Shown here in pieces: positions 26,994 to 34,296 of a stretch of 64,000 nt of DNA. Below the pieces are notes generated by a model. It was given only the letters and a program-made list of their open reading frames with translations, had not been told where the DNA came from and did no database searches. The stretch is from Candidatus Proelusimicrobium tauri (GTDB lineage Bacteria > Elusimicrobiota > Elusimicrobia > Elusimicrobiales > Elusimicrobiaceae): positions 1-64,000 of the forward strand of contig DBYY01000001.1 of the NCBI GenBank assembly GCA_002311025.1, given 5' to 3'. Numbering within the stretch: position 1 is the stretch's first letter; every line of letters begins with the position of its first letter. The position numbers and the translations under genes are program-made.

Positions 26994-27638
26994 ATGTTCA
27001 GTAAACTTAAAATAATAGTTTTTGCTTTGTTTTTAACTTTTATTGCCGCTTGTAGTCCAAGAACAAACTTAAAGGAAAATTCTTTTAATTATGATGCCGA
27101 AGAGATAGCTAAAGAGTTACAAGAACTTAAAGGTTCTTCGGAATATCTTTTGCAAGCAGGCGATTTAGTCGATATCCAGGTTTATAAAGAAGATGATATG
27201 AGCAGGACTTTAAGAATATCCACACAAGGGTATATCTCTTTTCCTCTTATAGGCAATATAAAAATATCTGATTTAACCGTAAGCCAAGCAGCAAATCAAA
27301 TAGAAGAAAGACTTAAATCTTATTTAAAGAATCCTTCGGTTTCTCTTTTAATCAAAGAATACGCAAATAAAAATGTATATGTCTTAGGAGAGGTTAAAAA
27401 GCCTTCTCCTATTACTATTCCGCCGGAAAAAATTATGACGGTGCTTGAGGCCATAACCTCTGCCGGTGGATTTACTGATGTCGCGGCAATTTCTAAAGTA
27501 AAAGTCTTCCGTATAGAAAACGGCCAACAACGTTCTTTAGAAGTTGATATAACTCAAATAACTAAAGAAGGCAATAAGCAAATGGATATTGCCCTTAAAC
27601 CCGGTGATGTGGTGTTTGTGCCGCAAAGTTTATTCTAA
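26994..27638 (+). CDS. Polysaccharide export lipoprotein (Wza-like, SLBB)
   Basis: 214 residues. The signal peptide ends in a lipobox (FIAAC, Cys20), so it is an outer-membrane-directed lipoprotein. The Poly_export domain occupies about residues 50-130 (QAGDLVDIQVYKEDDM), and a soluble ligand-binding SLBB domain follows (NVYVLGEVKKPSP, LEAITSAGGFTDVA). It forms the exit channel for polymer together with the co-polymerase encoded next. It is shorter than E. coli Wza, having only one clear SLBB domain and no C-terminal barrel helix, which is common in non-enterobacterial systems. Confidence 0.9.
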   Translation: MFSKLKIIVFALFLTFIAACSPRTNLKENSFNYDAEEIAKELQELKGSSEYLLQAGDLVDIQVYKEDDMSRTLRISTQGYISFPLIGNIKISDLTVSQAANQIEERLKSYLKNPSVSLLIKEYANKNVYVLGEVKKPSPITIPPEKIMTVLEAITSAGGFTDVAAISKVKVFRIENGQQRSLEVDITQITKEGNKQMDIALKPGDVVFVPQSLF

Positions 27639-27645
27639 AGTATAG

Positions 27646-29352
27646 ATGGAAATTATGGAAAATAATATAGAACAGGAATCCTTTGATTTTTCTTTTTACT
27701 TAGAGGCCTTTTTAAAGCATTGGCGTTTAATTGCCTTTATGGCATTTTTGGGTATAATCGGTGCTGTTATAGTAAATACACTGATGCAGCCGCGTTACAG
27801 AGCCTCTGTTTTGATGATGATTGACAGAGAAAATTCCGGCAGAATTGAACAAGTTTCTTTTGGCTCTTGGACCAGTGATGAAGATTATTACCGCACTCAA
27901 TATGAATTGCTTGAATCAAGAACTTTACTCGAAAAAATTTATAATGACTTAAAACTTTCCCAAGAACCTGAATTTGCCAAAGGATGGAAGGTCTTACAAA
28001 AAAGTCTTAAAATAGAGCCGATAACCCGCTCTAGATTGGTGAATATAAGTGTCTCATCCTATGACCCTAAACTTGCGGCACAAATTACAAATTATTTAGC
28101 AAAATCTTTTACTCTGCAAAATGTAAAAAACCGTATTTCTATGGCTCAAGAGGTTATCGCCGCTTTAGAATCAACCGAGCAAAGTTCTGCCCAAAAAGAA
28201 CTTTTAAATTCGCTTCCACAGGTTATTAACAGTGATTTTATTAAAGGTCTTAAAAAGGAAGAGATGGAAACTTCCAGCCAACTTGCACTATTGTTAGGTA
28301 AATATACGGAAAATCATCCGGAAGTTATCTCCGTTCAAAAGAAACTTGATACTATCAGAAATACTATTGATAGAGAAACAAAAAGATTACTCCAAAGTAT
28401 TAAAATTGATTTATCAGGTCAGTTTTCTGCAAATAATATACGTATTGTAGATGACGCCGTTGTCCCTTTAAAGCCATATAGACCACGCAAAATTATAAAT
28501 ATTATTATTGGCATTTTTGTCGGTTGTTTAATTGGTATAATTTTTGGTTTAGTTTGGGAGTTTATAGATCAAACCGTCAAGACATCTAAAGATATTGAAG
28601 ATAAATTTAAAATACCGTTGCTCGGTTTTGTTCCGCATGAGAAGCAGAAAAAAGGCTTTGAAGATTACCGCATTATGCTTAAAGAAGGCAATGTCTTAAC
28701 AGCGGAAAACGTTCGTAATATCCGCACGATGTTAAGTTTTTCCTTAAATGCAAATCAAATAAAAACTTTGCTTATAACAAGTTCACTTCAAGGGGAAGGA
28801 AAATCCTTCTTTTCTTCTTCCATTGCGGCTGCTTTTGCCCAAGCAGGCAAAAAGGTTCTTTTAATTGACGGCGATTTAAGACGCGGGCGCTTACACAGAA
28901 TTTTTAAAATTTCCAATGAACAGGGGTTAAGTTCTTTATGGTCGGTAGAAAACTCTTTAGATAAATTTGAAAAAAACATCCAAAAAACCGATGTTAAGGG
29001 TTTATCTGTTTTGACTTCCGGTCCGCGTCCTGCAAATTCTTCGGAATTATTAAGTACACCGATTCTTAAAACTTTAATAGAAAAACTATCAAACTCTTTT
29101 GATTTGATTTTGGTGGATTGCCCTGCTTCTTTGCCGGTTGCCGATACTTTTATTTGGGGGCAAATTATACCTAGGGCAGTTTTTGCCGTAAGACAAGGTA
29201 AAACCCCGATTAAGAGCGCTTTGTTTACTTTAGAGCGCTTAAAACAAGCCAATATCAAAGTTATAGGCGGTATTTTGAACGATTGCTATAAAACAGGCAC
29301 AACTTATGGCGAATACGGTTATTACCGCAAATGTTACAGCGAAGATAAATAA
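27646..29352 (+). CDS. Polysaccharide co-polymerase with tyrosine-kinase domain (Wzc-like)
   Basis: 568 residues. A Wzz-type chain-length domain runs from residue 10 to about 300, bounded by membrane helices near 28-48 and 282-304. A BY-kinase domain follows: Walker A SSLQGEGKS near residue 380, Walker A' LLIDGDLRRGR near 405, and Walker B LILVDCPA near 488. The C-terminus has a tyrosine cluster (TYGEYGYYRKCY) for autophosphorylation. It controls polymer length and export with the Wza-like lipoprotein 8 nt upstream. Residue 4 (Met) is an alternative start. It is the last gene of the polysaccharide locus. Confidence 0.92.
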   Translation: MEIMENNIEQESFDFSFYLEAFLKHWRLIAFMAFLGIIGAVIVNTLMQPRYRASVLMMIDRENSGRIEQVSFGSWTSDEDYYRTQYELLESRTLLEKIYNDLKLSQEPEFAKGWKVLQKSLKIEPITRSRLVNISVSSYDPKLAAQITNYLAKSFTLQNVKNRISMAQEVIAALESTEQSSAQKELLNSLPQVINSDFIKGLKKEEMETSSQLALLLGKYTENHPEVISVQKKLDTIRNTIDRETKRLLQSIKIDLSGQFSANNIRIVDDAVVPLKPYRPRKIINIIIGIFVGCLIGIIFGLVWEFIDQTVKTSKDIEDKFKIPLLGFVPHEKQKKGFEDYRIMLKEGNVLTAENVRNIRTMLSFSLNANQIKTLLITSSLQGEGKSFFSSSIAAAFAQAGKKVLLIDGDLRRGRLHRIFKISNEQGLSSLWSVENSLDKFEKNIQKTDVKGLSVLTSGPRPANSSELLSTPILKTLIEKLSNSFDLILVDCPASLPVADTFIWGQIIPRAVFAVRQGKTPIKSALFTLERLKQANIKVIGGILNDCYKTGTTYGEYGYYRKCYSEDK

Positions 29353-29358
29353 TTTGTC

Positions 29359-29450
29359 TTGAATTTTCCGTTTTTATCTGTTTATAATATTTAGTGTCAA
29401 CCGAGATTATAACGTGCTCTAAAAGGTGCGCACTCGGCTGATTTTTATTT
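29359..29450 (+). ncRNA. Possible short RNA or terminator between convergent genes
   Basis: A promoter-like pair TTGAAT (29359-29364) and TATAAT (29383-29388), spaced 18 nt, is followed by a hairpin with CCGAG (29401-29405) pairing with CTCGG (29433-29437) and a T-rich stretch ATTTTTATTT. This could be a transcript of about 55 nt ending at its own terminator, or merely the terminator of the polysaccharide operon with a chance -10. The hairpin is supported by sequence; the RNA is a guess. Confidence 0.3.
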
Positions 29451-30909
29451 ACACGCAAGTATAAAGAAAATCAATCAATTTTACCATAGCAAGAGTGTCT
29501 AGGCAACAATAGGCAAGTAAATTTTTGCGCAGTTCTTTGGCTTTATCTGCGGGCAGTTTATCAAAATACAAAAGCATAAAAGCCGCCATAGCATCACCGC
29601 CGTTTGCAACTTTCATACCTTCATAAGTAAGTTTCGGACAAACTACCGGCAATACTTTTTTTATAGAGGCACTTCCCTTAAAATCAGGGTGAAAATAATA
29701 ACGCGAAAACACTTCGCAGGTATCTTCAAAACGGTTTATTAAAGAAAGCAGAAAATCTTTATCTTCTTGCGGTATAGGCATTTTAGATAAATCTTTGATT
29801 CTGTCTTTTTCAAAAGTGGCATAATGCGCAATTATAGAACCGACAGGCCCGATATATTTTTTTATGGCTTCTATACAGGCATAACGTGGGTCCTCTTTAC
29901 CTTCAAAAAGAAATTCTTTATGCTCCAAAGCGCCGTGCGGTTCTTTTTGGATATGTAAAGAAAACTGGAAAGCAATATGCTCGTAAGGACGACTGTTCTT
30001 AAAATAGGGTATAGCGAAATTTATCGTTTCAAAATCAAAATAATAAAGCGGATATTTTAAATTGTTTAGCCAAGTGCTTATTGCCCCACTGTTTACATAG
30101 GGCTTTCCTGTTTTAAAAACTTCTACCCAGCGATTTTTTGTTTCGCTTGAAAAATAGTTCGGCGACACTTGCCGTGAATCTAGAATGCCTTCGTCTCTTA
30201 ATTTATTACCCGCTAAACCAAGACGCGGAATACTGTAAATTGAAAATTTTGGCAAATCGGCCCAGCAATAATCAAAAAATTCGCAATTATTACATTTTGT
30301 TTTTGCCATTATCCCAAGTTTAGGTTCTTCTTCTTTTGCCAGGAGTTCCATCTGTTTTAAAGTTTCTTCTATGTCTAAACAAGGTTTTAAATCAAGTGTT
30401 AAATCTTCCAAAACAAAAAGTTCTTTTATATCTATTTCATCGGTAGTTTTGATATATTGCGAATTTAAGTGCATTAAATAGCACGCGTGTATTTTTAACC
30501 CGCAGTTTTCCAAAACATATTTTTGAACGGCCGAATCTTCGTAGTGAAAATCTTCAACTTCGGTGCTGCTTTTTACTTCAATGATATTATAAGAGCCGTC
30601 TTTATTTTTCTCTAAAATATCAACAAAAACTATTAAGTTGTTATACTGAAAAGCGGCCTCGTAAATATAATTTTGCGTTTTTAAAAGTTCTTTCGTCTTG
30701 TTTAAGGCAGCCGGCGAATTTTGCCAAGCATCCTCTACCAAGACGCCTTTAGGAAAATATTTGTAGGCATAAACACCCACTTCTTTACCTTGATTGAAAA
30801 GATGCTTTGCAAAATCAGAGGGGGCAGTTTGCTCATTGTATTTATTTTTATAGAGCCAAAATCTTTTTTGACAGTATAGAAATTTTGTATATTGTGATTT
30901 TGAAAGCAT
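29449..30909 (-). CDS. DUF2779 protein: Cas4-like Fe-S nuclease plus DEDD-like exonuclease
   Basis: 486 residues. The N-terminal half looks like a RecB/Cas4-type PD-(D/E)xK nuclease: Cys13 in YCQKRFWLY, FVDILE then IIEVKSS (Asp, Glu-x-Lys) near residues 94-116, and a closing CNNCEFFDYC triad near 204-213. Four cysteines in this arrangement bind an Fe-S cluster in Cas4 and AddB. The C-terminal half starts with YYFDFETINF near 288 and ends with YCCLDTLAMVKL, the pattern of a DnaQ/RNase-T-like 3'-5' exonuclease. It lies 10 nt downstream of the helicase gene, which it probably partners in DNA processing. Biological role is unassigned. Confidence 0.75.
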   Translation of the reverse strand: MLSKSQYTKFLYCQKRFWLYKNKYNEQTAPSDFAKHLFNQGKEVGVYAYKYFPKGVLVEDAWQNSPAALNKTKELLKTQNYIYEAAFQYNNLIVFVDILEKNKDGSYNIIEVKSSTEVEDFHYEDSAVQKYVLENCGLKIHACYLMHLNSQYIKTTDEIDIKELFVLEDLTLDLKPCLDIEETLKQMELLAKEEEPKLGIMAKTKCNNCEFFDYCWADLPKFSIYSIPRLGLAGNKLRDEGILDSRQVSPNYFSSETKNRWVEVFKTGKPYVNSGAISTWLNNLKYPLYYFDFETINFAIPYFKNSRPYEHIAFQFSLHIQKEPHGALEHKEFLFEGKEDPRYACIEAIKKYIGPVGSIIAHYATFEKDRIKDLSKMPIPQEDKDFLLSLINRFEDTCEVFSRYYFHPDFKGSASIKKVLPVVCPKLTYEGMKVANGGDAMAAFMLLYFDKLPADKAKELRKNLLAYCCLDTLAMVKLIDFLYTCV

Positions 30910-30919
30910 AATCTTTCTC

Positions 30920-32263
30920 CTATGATAATTTATTTTTTAAATTTGAGTAAAAATCTTCCACTAAATCATCAGTTAAAATATCTTTTGGGTAAAGCGGATG
31001 TTTTAAAAAAAGGCCTTCAATTTCTCTTACACGGCTTAAAGCAACATAGGTTTGCCCGCTGGAAAAAGCACCGAACCCCAAATCAACATAAGTTTTATTG
31101 AAGGTCATTCCCTGTGCTTTGTGAATTGTAGTTGCCCAAGCAAGTTGCAGGGGAAATTGTGTAAAAAAGCGTTTTTTATCTTCTACCTGTTTGCCGTATT
31201 GGTTTAATTTCATTTTGAACCAAGTATAGCGTTCCACATAGATAATATTATTATCTTGCGTTTGTATTTTTATTCTTGTTATTTCGCCATAGGAATTTTT
31301 TTCAAAATCAAGAATCGTGCCGATAGTGCCGTTGTAGTAATTATCGTCCTTGCTGTTTACCAAAGTCATTACTTTTGCGCCGATTTTTAACTCAAGTTTT
31401 ATAGGCGCAGGGGTTTTGTCTTCGTCGGGGTTAGAAGAAGTTGTCCAATCTTTGGGCTCCTCAAAAGAAGCGTAAACGGTTTCTAAAGGATTTTGAATTT
31501 TATCAAGTTCTTCCTGATTTATTAAAGCGGCGCTTTTTCTTCTTGCGCAAAGGCAAATAGCATCTTGCGGTCGTTCTTGCACAACCTGTTTATTAAAAAA
31601 AGTTAAAGCGGAAAAAAAGTGATTTTTATCAGCGGAAATTAAAGAATCCAAATGTTTTACAAAAGTTTCGTTTTTCTGACGGAAAACTTTTTTAAAAATT
31701 ATATGCTGAAAGTTCAGTTTTTCAAAACATAAAGAGCCGAAAATATAGGGTGTTTTATAATTTTCACAAAATCTTTCATCTTGCAGAGAATTGCGCTTTT
31801 TTACCACGGGGGAAAGTTGATTCAAATCGCCTATAACAATTAACTGTATGCCGGCAAAAGTTAGGGGACTTTCCAAAATATCTTTTAGTTTTTCATTAAC
31901 GGCGTCAAACAAATCGGCGCGGACCATAGAAATTTCGTCAATAATAATAGCGTCAATTTTTTGCCATTTCTTTTTTAAAGATTTGCGGATATAGTCTTCG
32001 TCTTCCCTTTCAAAAATATTTTTAGGGTCTATTTGAAAAAAAGAATGTAGCGTTTGCCCGCCGATATTAAGCGCGGAAACACCCGTCGGAGCGAGTTTTA
32101 TTATATTTCTTTTTTCGCTCTCAAAATATTTAATAATCTGACGGATAAAAGTGGATTTGCCCGTGCCCGGTCTGCCGTGAATAAAAACATTTCTGCCAAA
32201 CATTATGGCGGCAAGTGCTTTTTTTATTTCCGCAGTTTCTTCTAAAATTTCCTCGTTTTCCAT
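30920..32263 (-). CDS. Pif1-like SF1B DNA helicase
   Basis: 447 residues. Walker A is GRPGTGKSTF near 34-43, Walker B is IIIDEISMV near 105, motif III is VIGDLNQLSPV near 145. The C-terminal block LQLAWATTIHKAQGMTFNKTYVDLG and TYVALSRV are those of Pif1/RecD superfamily-1B helicases, which move 5' to 3' on DNA and unwind forks, R-loops or G-quadruplexes. It has neither the N-terminal RecD2 extension nor a fused nuclease; the nuclease is supplied by the next gene. No ribosome binding site precedes the start, and a TATAAT box ends 7 nt before it. Confidence 0.88.
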   Translation of the reverse strand: MENEEILEETAEIKKALAAIMFGRNVFIHGRPGTGKSTFIRQIIKYFESEKRNIIKLAPTGVSALNIGGQTLHSFFQIDPKNIFEREDEDYIRKSLKKKWQKIDAIIIDEISMVRADLFDAVNEKLKDILESPLTFAGIQLIVIGDLNQLSPVVKKRNSLQDERFCENYKTPYIFGSLCFEKLNFQHIIFKKVFRQKNETFVKHLDSLISADKNHFFSALTFFNKQVVQERPQDAICLCARRKSAALINQEELDKIQNPLETVYASFEEPKDWTTSSNPDEDKTPAPIKLELKIGAKVMTLVNSKDDNYYNGTIGTILDFEKNSYGEITRIKIQTQDNNIIYVERYTWFKMKLNQYGKQVEDKKRFFTQFPLQLAWATTIHKAQGMTFNKTYVDLGFGAFSSGQTYVALSRVREIEGLFLKHPLYPKDILTDDLVEDFYSNLKNKLS

Positions 32264-32270
32264 TTTCTTT

Positions 32271-32276
32271 ATTATA
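32271..32276 (-). promoter_or_regulatory. -10 box for a leaderless Pif1-like mRNA
   Basis: On the minus strand GGTATAAT ends 7 nt before the ATG at 32263, without a Shine-Dalgarno site. Confidence 0.5.
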
Positions 32277-32326
32277 CCTATTTAAAAGTTTAGAGTCTTT
32301 ATAAAATTGCGTATCCAATAGTTTAA

Positions 32327-32650
32327 CATAGTATTGCGACAACCTTATGGCGCGAAATCTCATTATATTTCCTTATTAAAGTTCTTAATTAATTTTTCTG
32401 CTAATTTATTCCTTTTGGCAAGAACTTTTTTTACTTTGTTAAAAGTTATATTGGATTCTTCGTAAAATCTATCTTTCTCATCAACGATATTTAAGGACCA
32501 AAGCGCTTGAATAAAGCGAGAATCGGGACGGTCCTGTAAGAATTCCTCTAATTCTTTTAAAATTTTAAAATTATATTTTTGTCTGTTTATCATAACTTTC
32601 CTCCTTTTTTTATAGAATACAAAAACTCTATGCCAACATGTTGTCGCACT
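32327..32650. repeat. Inverted GCGACAAC repeats flanking the small gene
   Basis: GCGACAAC occurs on the plus strand near 32336 and its complement GTTGTCGC near 32640. The similarity extends to about 19 of 23 positions with one 3-nt gap (ATAGT upstream, TGGC downstream). The right copy contains the palindrome CAACATGTTG and overlaps the predicted -35 of the 32593 gene; the left copy lies about 70 bp upstream of the helicase gene. They may be operators for one regulator, or ends of a small mobile unit. Chance cannot be excluded by eye. Confidence 0.35.
32363..32593 (-). CDS. Small hypothetical protein
   Basis: 76 residues, highly charged and helical, with no membrane segment: a DRPDSRFIQALWSL core followed by a lysine-rich C-terminal helix. 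A strong AGGAGG Shine-Dalgarno site sits 7 nt before the ATG, and a promoter-like TTGGCA (16 nt) TATAAA lies upstream, so it is very probably translated. It precedes the Pif1-like helicase gene by about 100 nt. I do not recognise it; a DNA-binding or accessory role for the helicase would be speculation. Confidence 0.6.
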   Translation of the reverse strand: MINRQKYNFKILKELEEFLQDRPDSRFIQALWSLNIVDEKDRFYEESNITFNKVKKVLAKRNKLAEKLIKNFNKEI

Positions 32651-32680
32651 ATTTAAAAGAAGTATTTTAAAGAAGTATTT

Positions 32681-33355
32681 TTAATTTGTTTTAAGGTTAT
32701 AGCCGATAATTTCTTTAGAAACTTCGGCGCGTTTTTCACTTGGAATATTTTGCAAAAATTGTCTTGCAGTATTTTCTTTTTGTTTTATACCTTTTATTTT
32801 TAAACTGGCAATAGAACGCAATGAAAGATTATAAAAACAGGTATCTTTTGCGAGGTTTAAGCCATATCTTATAGTGTTAAAGGGGGCATACTTGCTAAGA
32901 TTATTATTACTATTATGCTTTAAAACAACTGCTTTTTCCATTTCTCTATAATTTTTATTAGTAGCAATTTGTTGTGCTAATTTCTGCGGACCGGTAATAA
33001 TCTGTTTATCAATTTTGGCACTTCTTATAAGTAAACCGAAATAAAAATCTTCGCTGTTTGATAAACAAATATCACATCCGCATAGTTTGCCGTATTTTAA
33101 GGCGCTGTCTTTACTTTGGCCCGCTCTATGAAAATATAATTGACCGAAACGATTTTTCTGTAAATCATTTCTGTGAACATAAGGATCGGCAAAAATTTTT
33201 TGATTATAATAATAAGTTTCCACTTCTAAAGGAATAATTGTTTTTCCGCAGATATAGAGTTGATATTCCGATAAAATTTTTTTATTTATTTCCAGTAAAA
33301 CTTTTATAATATCGCTTATTTTTTGAGTGTTTAATTTATTTAGTAAATTTTTCAT
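32681..33355 (-). CDS. Putative methylpurine-DNA glycosylase-like (AAG-fold) protein
   Basis: 224 residues, soluble. A sequence of short matches follows the order found in the AAG/MPG 3-methyladenine glycosylase family: IPLEVETYYY near residue 42 (family E-x-EAY), DPYVHRN near 57, GQLYFH near 71, then FGLLIRSA near 106 and ITGPQKLAQQI near 119 (family VLIRA...GPxKL). The family's tyrosine-glycine core is weaker, so this is a remote and possibly repurposed member. A DNA-repair role fits the neighbouring helicase and nuclease. It has its own promoter at 33376-33405 and an AAGAAGG ribosome binding site. Without a structure comparison, hypothetical is the safe name. Confidence 0.5.
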   Translation of the reverse strand: MKNLLNKLNTQKISDIIKVLLEINKKILSEYQLYICGKTIIPLEVETYYYNQKIFADPYVHRNDLQKNRFGQLYFHRAGQSKDSALKYGKLCGCDICLSNSEDFYFGLLIRSAKIDKQIITGPQKLAQQIATNKNYREMEKAVVLKHNSNNNLSKYAPFNTIRYGLNLAKDTCFYNLSLRSIASLKIKGIKQKENTARQFLQNIPSEKRAEVSKEIIGYNLKTN

Positions 33356-33375
33356 AGTGCCTTCTTTTTTATAAG

Positions 33376-33405
33376 ATTATAACAAAACACTGTTTTTATT
33401 GTCTA
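33376..33405 (-). promoter_or_regulatory. Promoter of the AAG-like gene
   Basis: Minus-strand TAGACA (33405-33400) and TATAAT (33381-33376) are 18 nt apart, with TGT before the -10 as an extended element. The -10 lies about 20 nt before the start codon. Confidence 0.6.
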
Positions 33406-33406
33406 A

Positions 33407-34285
33407 TTATAAAAAATAATTTTTTGTTAAACAATGCACAGCGCCGCCGTATTTTGCAATTTCAGAGCAATCAACTTTTATAATAGGTTTAGCGGTGTGC
33501 AATTTTAGGGTTTTTATAGCATTTTCGTCCAGCGGTAAATTAAATTGCGGTACAAAAACTGCCTTAGATGTTTCCAAAAAATTTATATAAAGTCCTTTAG
33601 CAGATAGCCAATCTGTATCATTATCACTACAAAATAAATATATCCATTCTTGAAGGCAATCTACGATATTTTTATCTTTCACATACTCATACAATTTATT
33701 TATACCTCCACTATCAAGCAAAGATCCACTTGTAAGGTCGTTATATAATTCTACCGTTCCTTCTATTAAAAAATTCCCTAAAAATTGGATATAACCGTCT
33801 ATATGTCCGATATTGTCGTTTGGTTGTTTGGGAAGCCAAAGTATTTCTTCAACGCCTAAAGCATTTTTTAATTCTTGTTCAACATGCTTTTTTTGAGCGA
33901 GGTCTGATTTCTTAAAAATAGTTGATTTTTCCAAACAAAAAGCATATTTACCATCTGGGGTTAACACAATATTCCCGCCGTCTATACGCACATTACAGAG
34001 TTTTGCCTTAGGGAAACTATAAAATACAGCCTTTCTTATTTGTTCTGTAAATTTTGGAGTATAGTTTGCATAACGCGGATTAAAAAAATGCTGATATAAT
34101 TGTCCTGTTTTTATATTTTGCATGGGCAAAAAATCGCGTACCCAAATATCCGGCAATTCTAAAGCACGCACTTCGTGGAACTCTTTTAATTGGACGGAAA
34201 ATTTTTCGTAAAATTTAGTATATCCGGGGTATATGTCTTCTATATACCAAGTGGGTTTTGCTACATAAATAATTTCTTTCGGCAT
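33407..34285 (-). CDS. Agmatine/peptidylarginine deiminase-family protein
   Basis: 292 residues of the guanidino-group-modifying fold. The recognisable catalytic blocks are LPDIWVRDFLPM near residue 45 (Trp-x-Arg-Asp), RIDGGNIV near 98, DNIGHIDGYIQF near 155 with the catalytic His, and GGAVHCLT at the C-terminus with the nucleophilic Cys. Family members hydrolyse agmatine, arginine or peptidyl-arginine to the citrulline form plus ammonia. I choose ATG at 34285 because GAGAGG precedes it; an upstream in-frame ATG would overlap the ATPase gene. No agmatine-pathway genes are nearby, so a modifying role linked to the ATPase is an open possibility. Confidence 0.8.
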   Translation of the reverse strand: MPKEIIYVAKPTWYIEDIYPGYTKFYEKFSVQLKEFHEVRALELPDIWVRDFLPMQNIKTGQLYQHFFNPRYANYTPKFTEQIRKAVFYSFPKAKLCNVRIDGGNIVLTPDGKYAFCLEKSTIFKKSDLAQKKHVEQELKNALGVEEILWLPKQPNDNIGHIDGYIQFLGNFLIEGTVELYNDLTSGSLLDSGGINKLYEYVKDKNIVDCLQEWIYLFCSDNDTDWLSAKGLYINFLETSKAVFVPQFNLPLDENAIKTLKLHTAKPIIKVDCSEIAKYGGAVHCLTKNYFL

Positions 34286-34296
34286 AATTTTACCTC

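Noticed and set aside
28788..29258. Minus-strand frame of 156 codons inside the Wzc-like gene
   Set aside because: Antisense shadow of the kinase domain; no independent start signals and composition of a reverse complement.
29449..32263. CRISPR-associated Cas4
   Set aside because: The nuclease has Cas4-like cysteines, but there is no repeat-spacer array and no cas1, cas2 or effector gene in the window.
32130..32363. Minus-strand frame overlapping the helicase start
   Set aside because: It lies out of frame over the Walker A region of the helicase gene, without a ribosome binding site.
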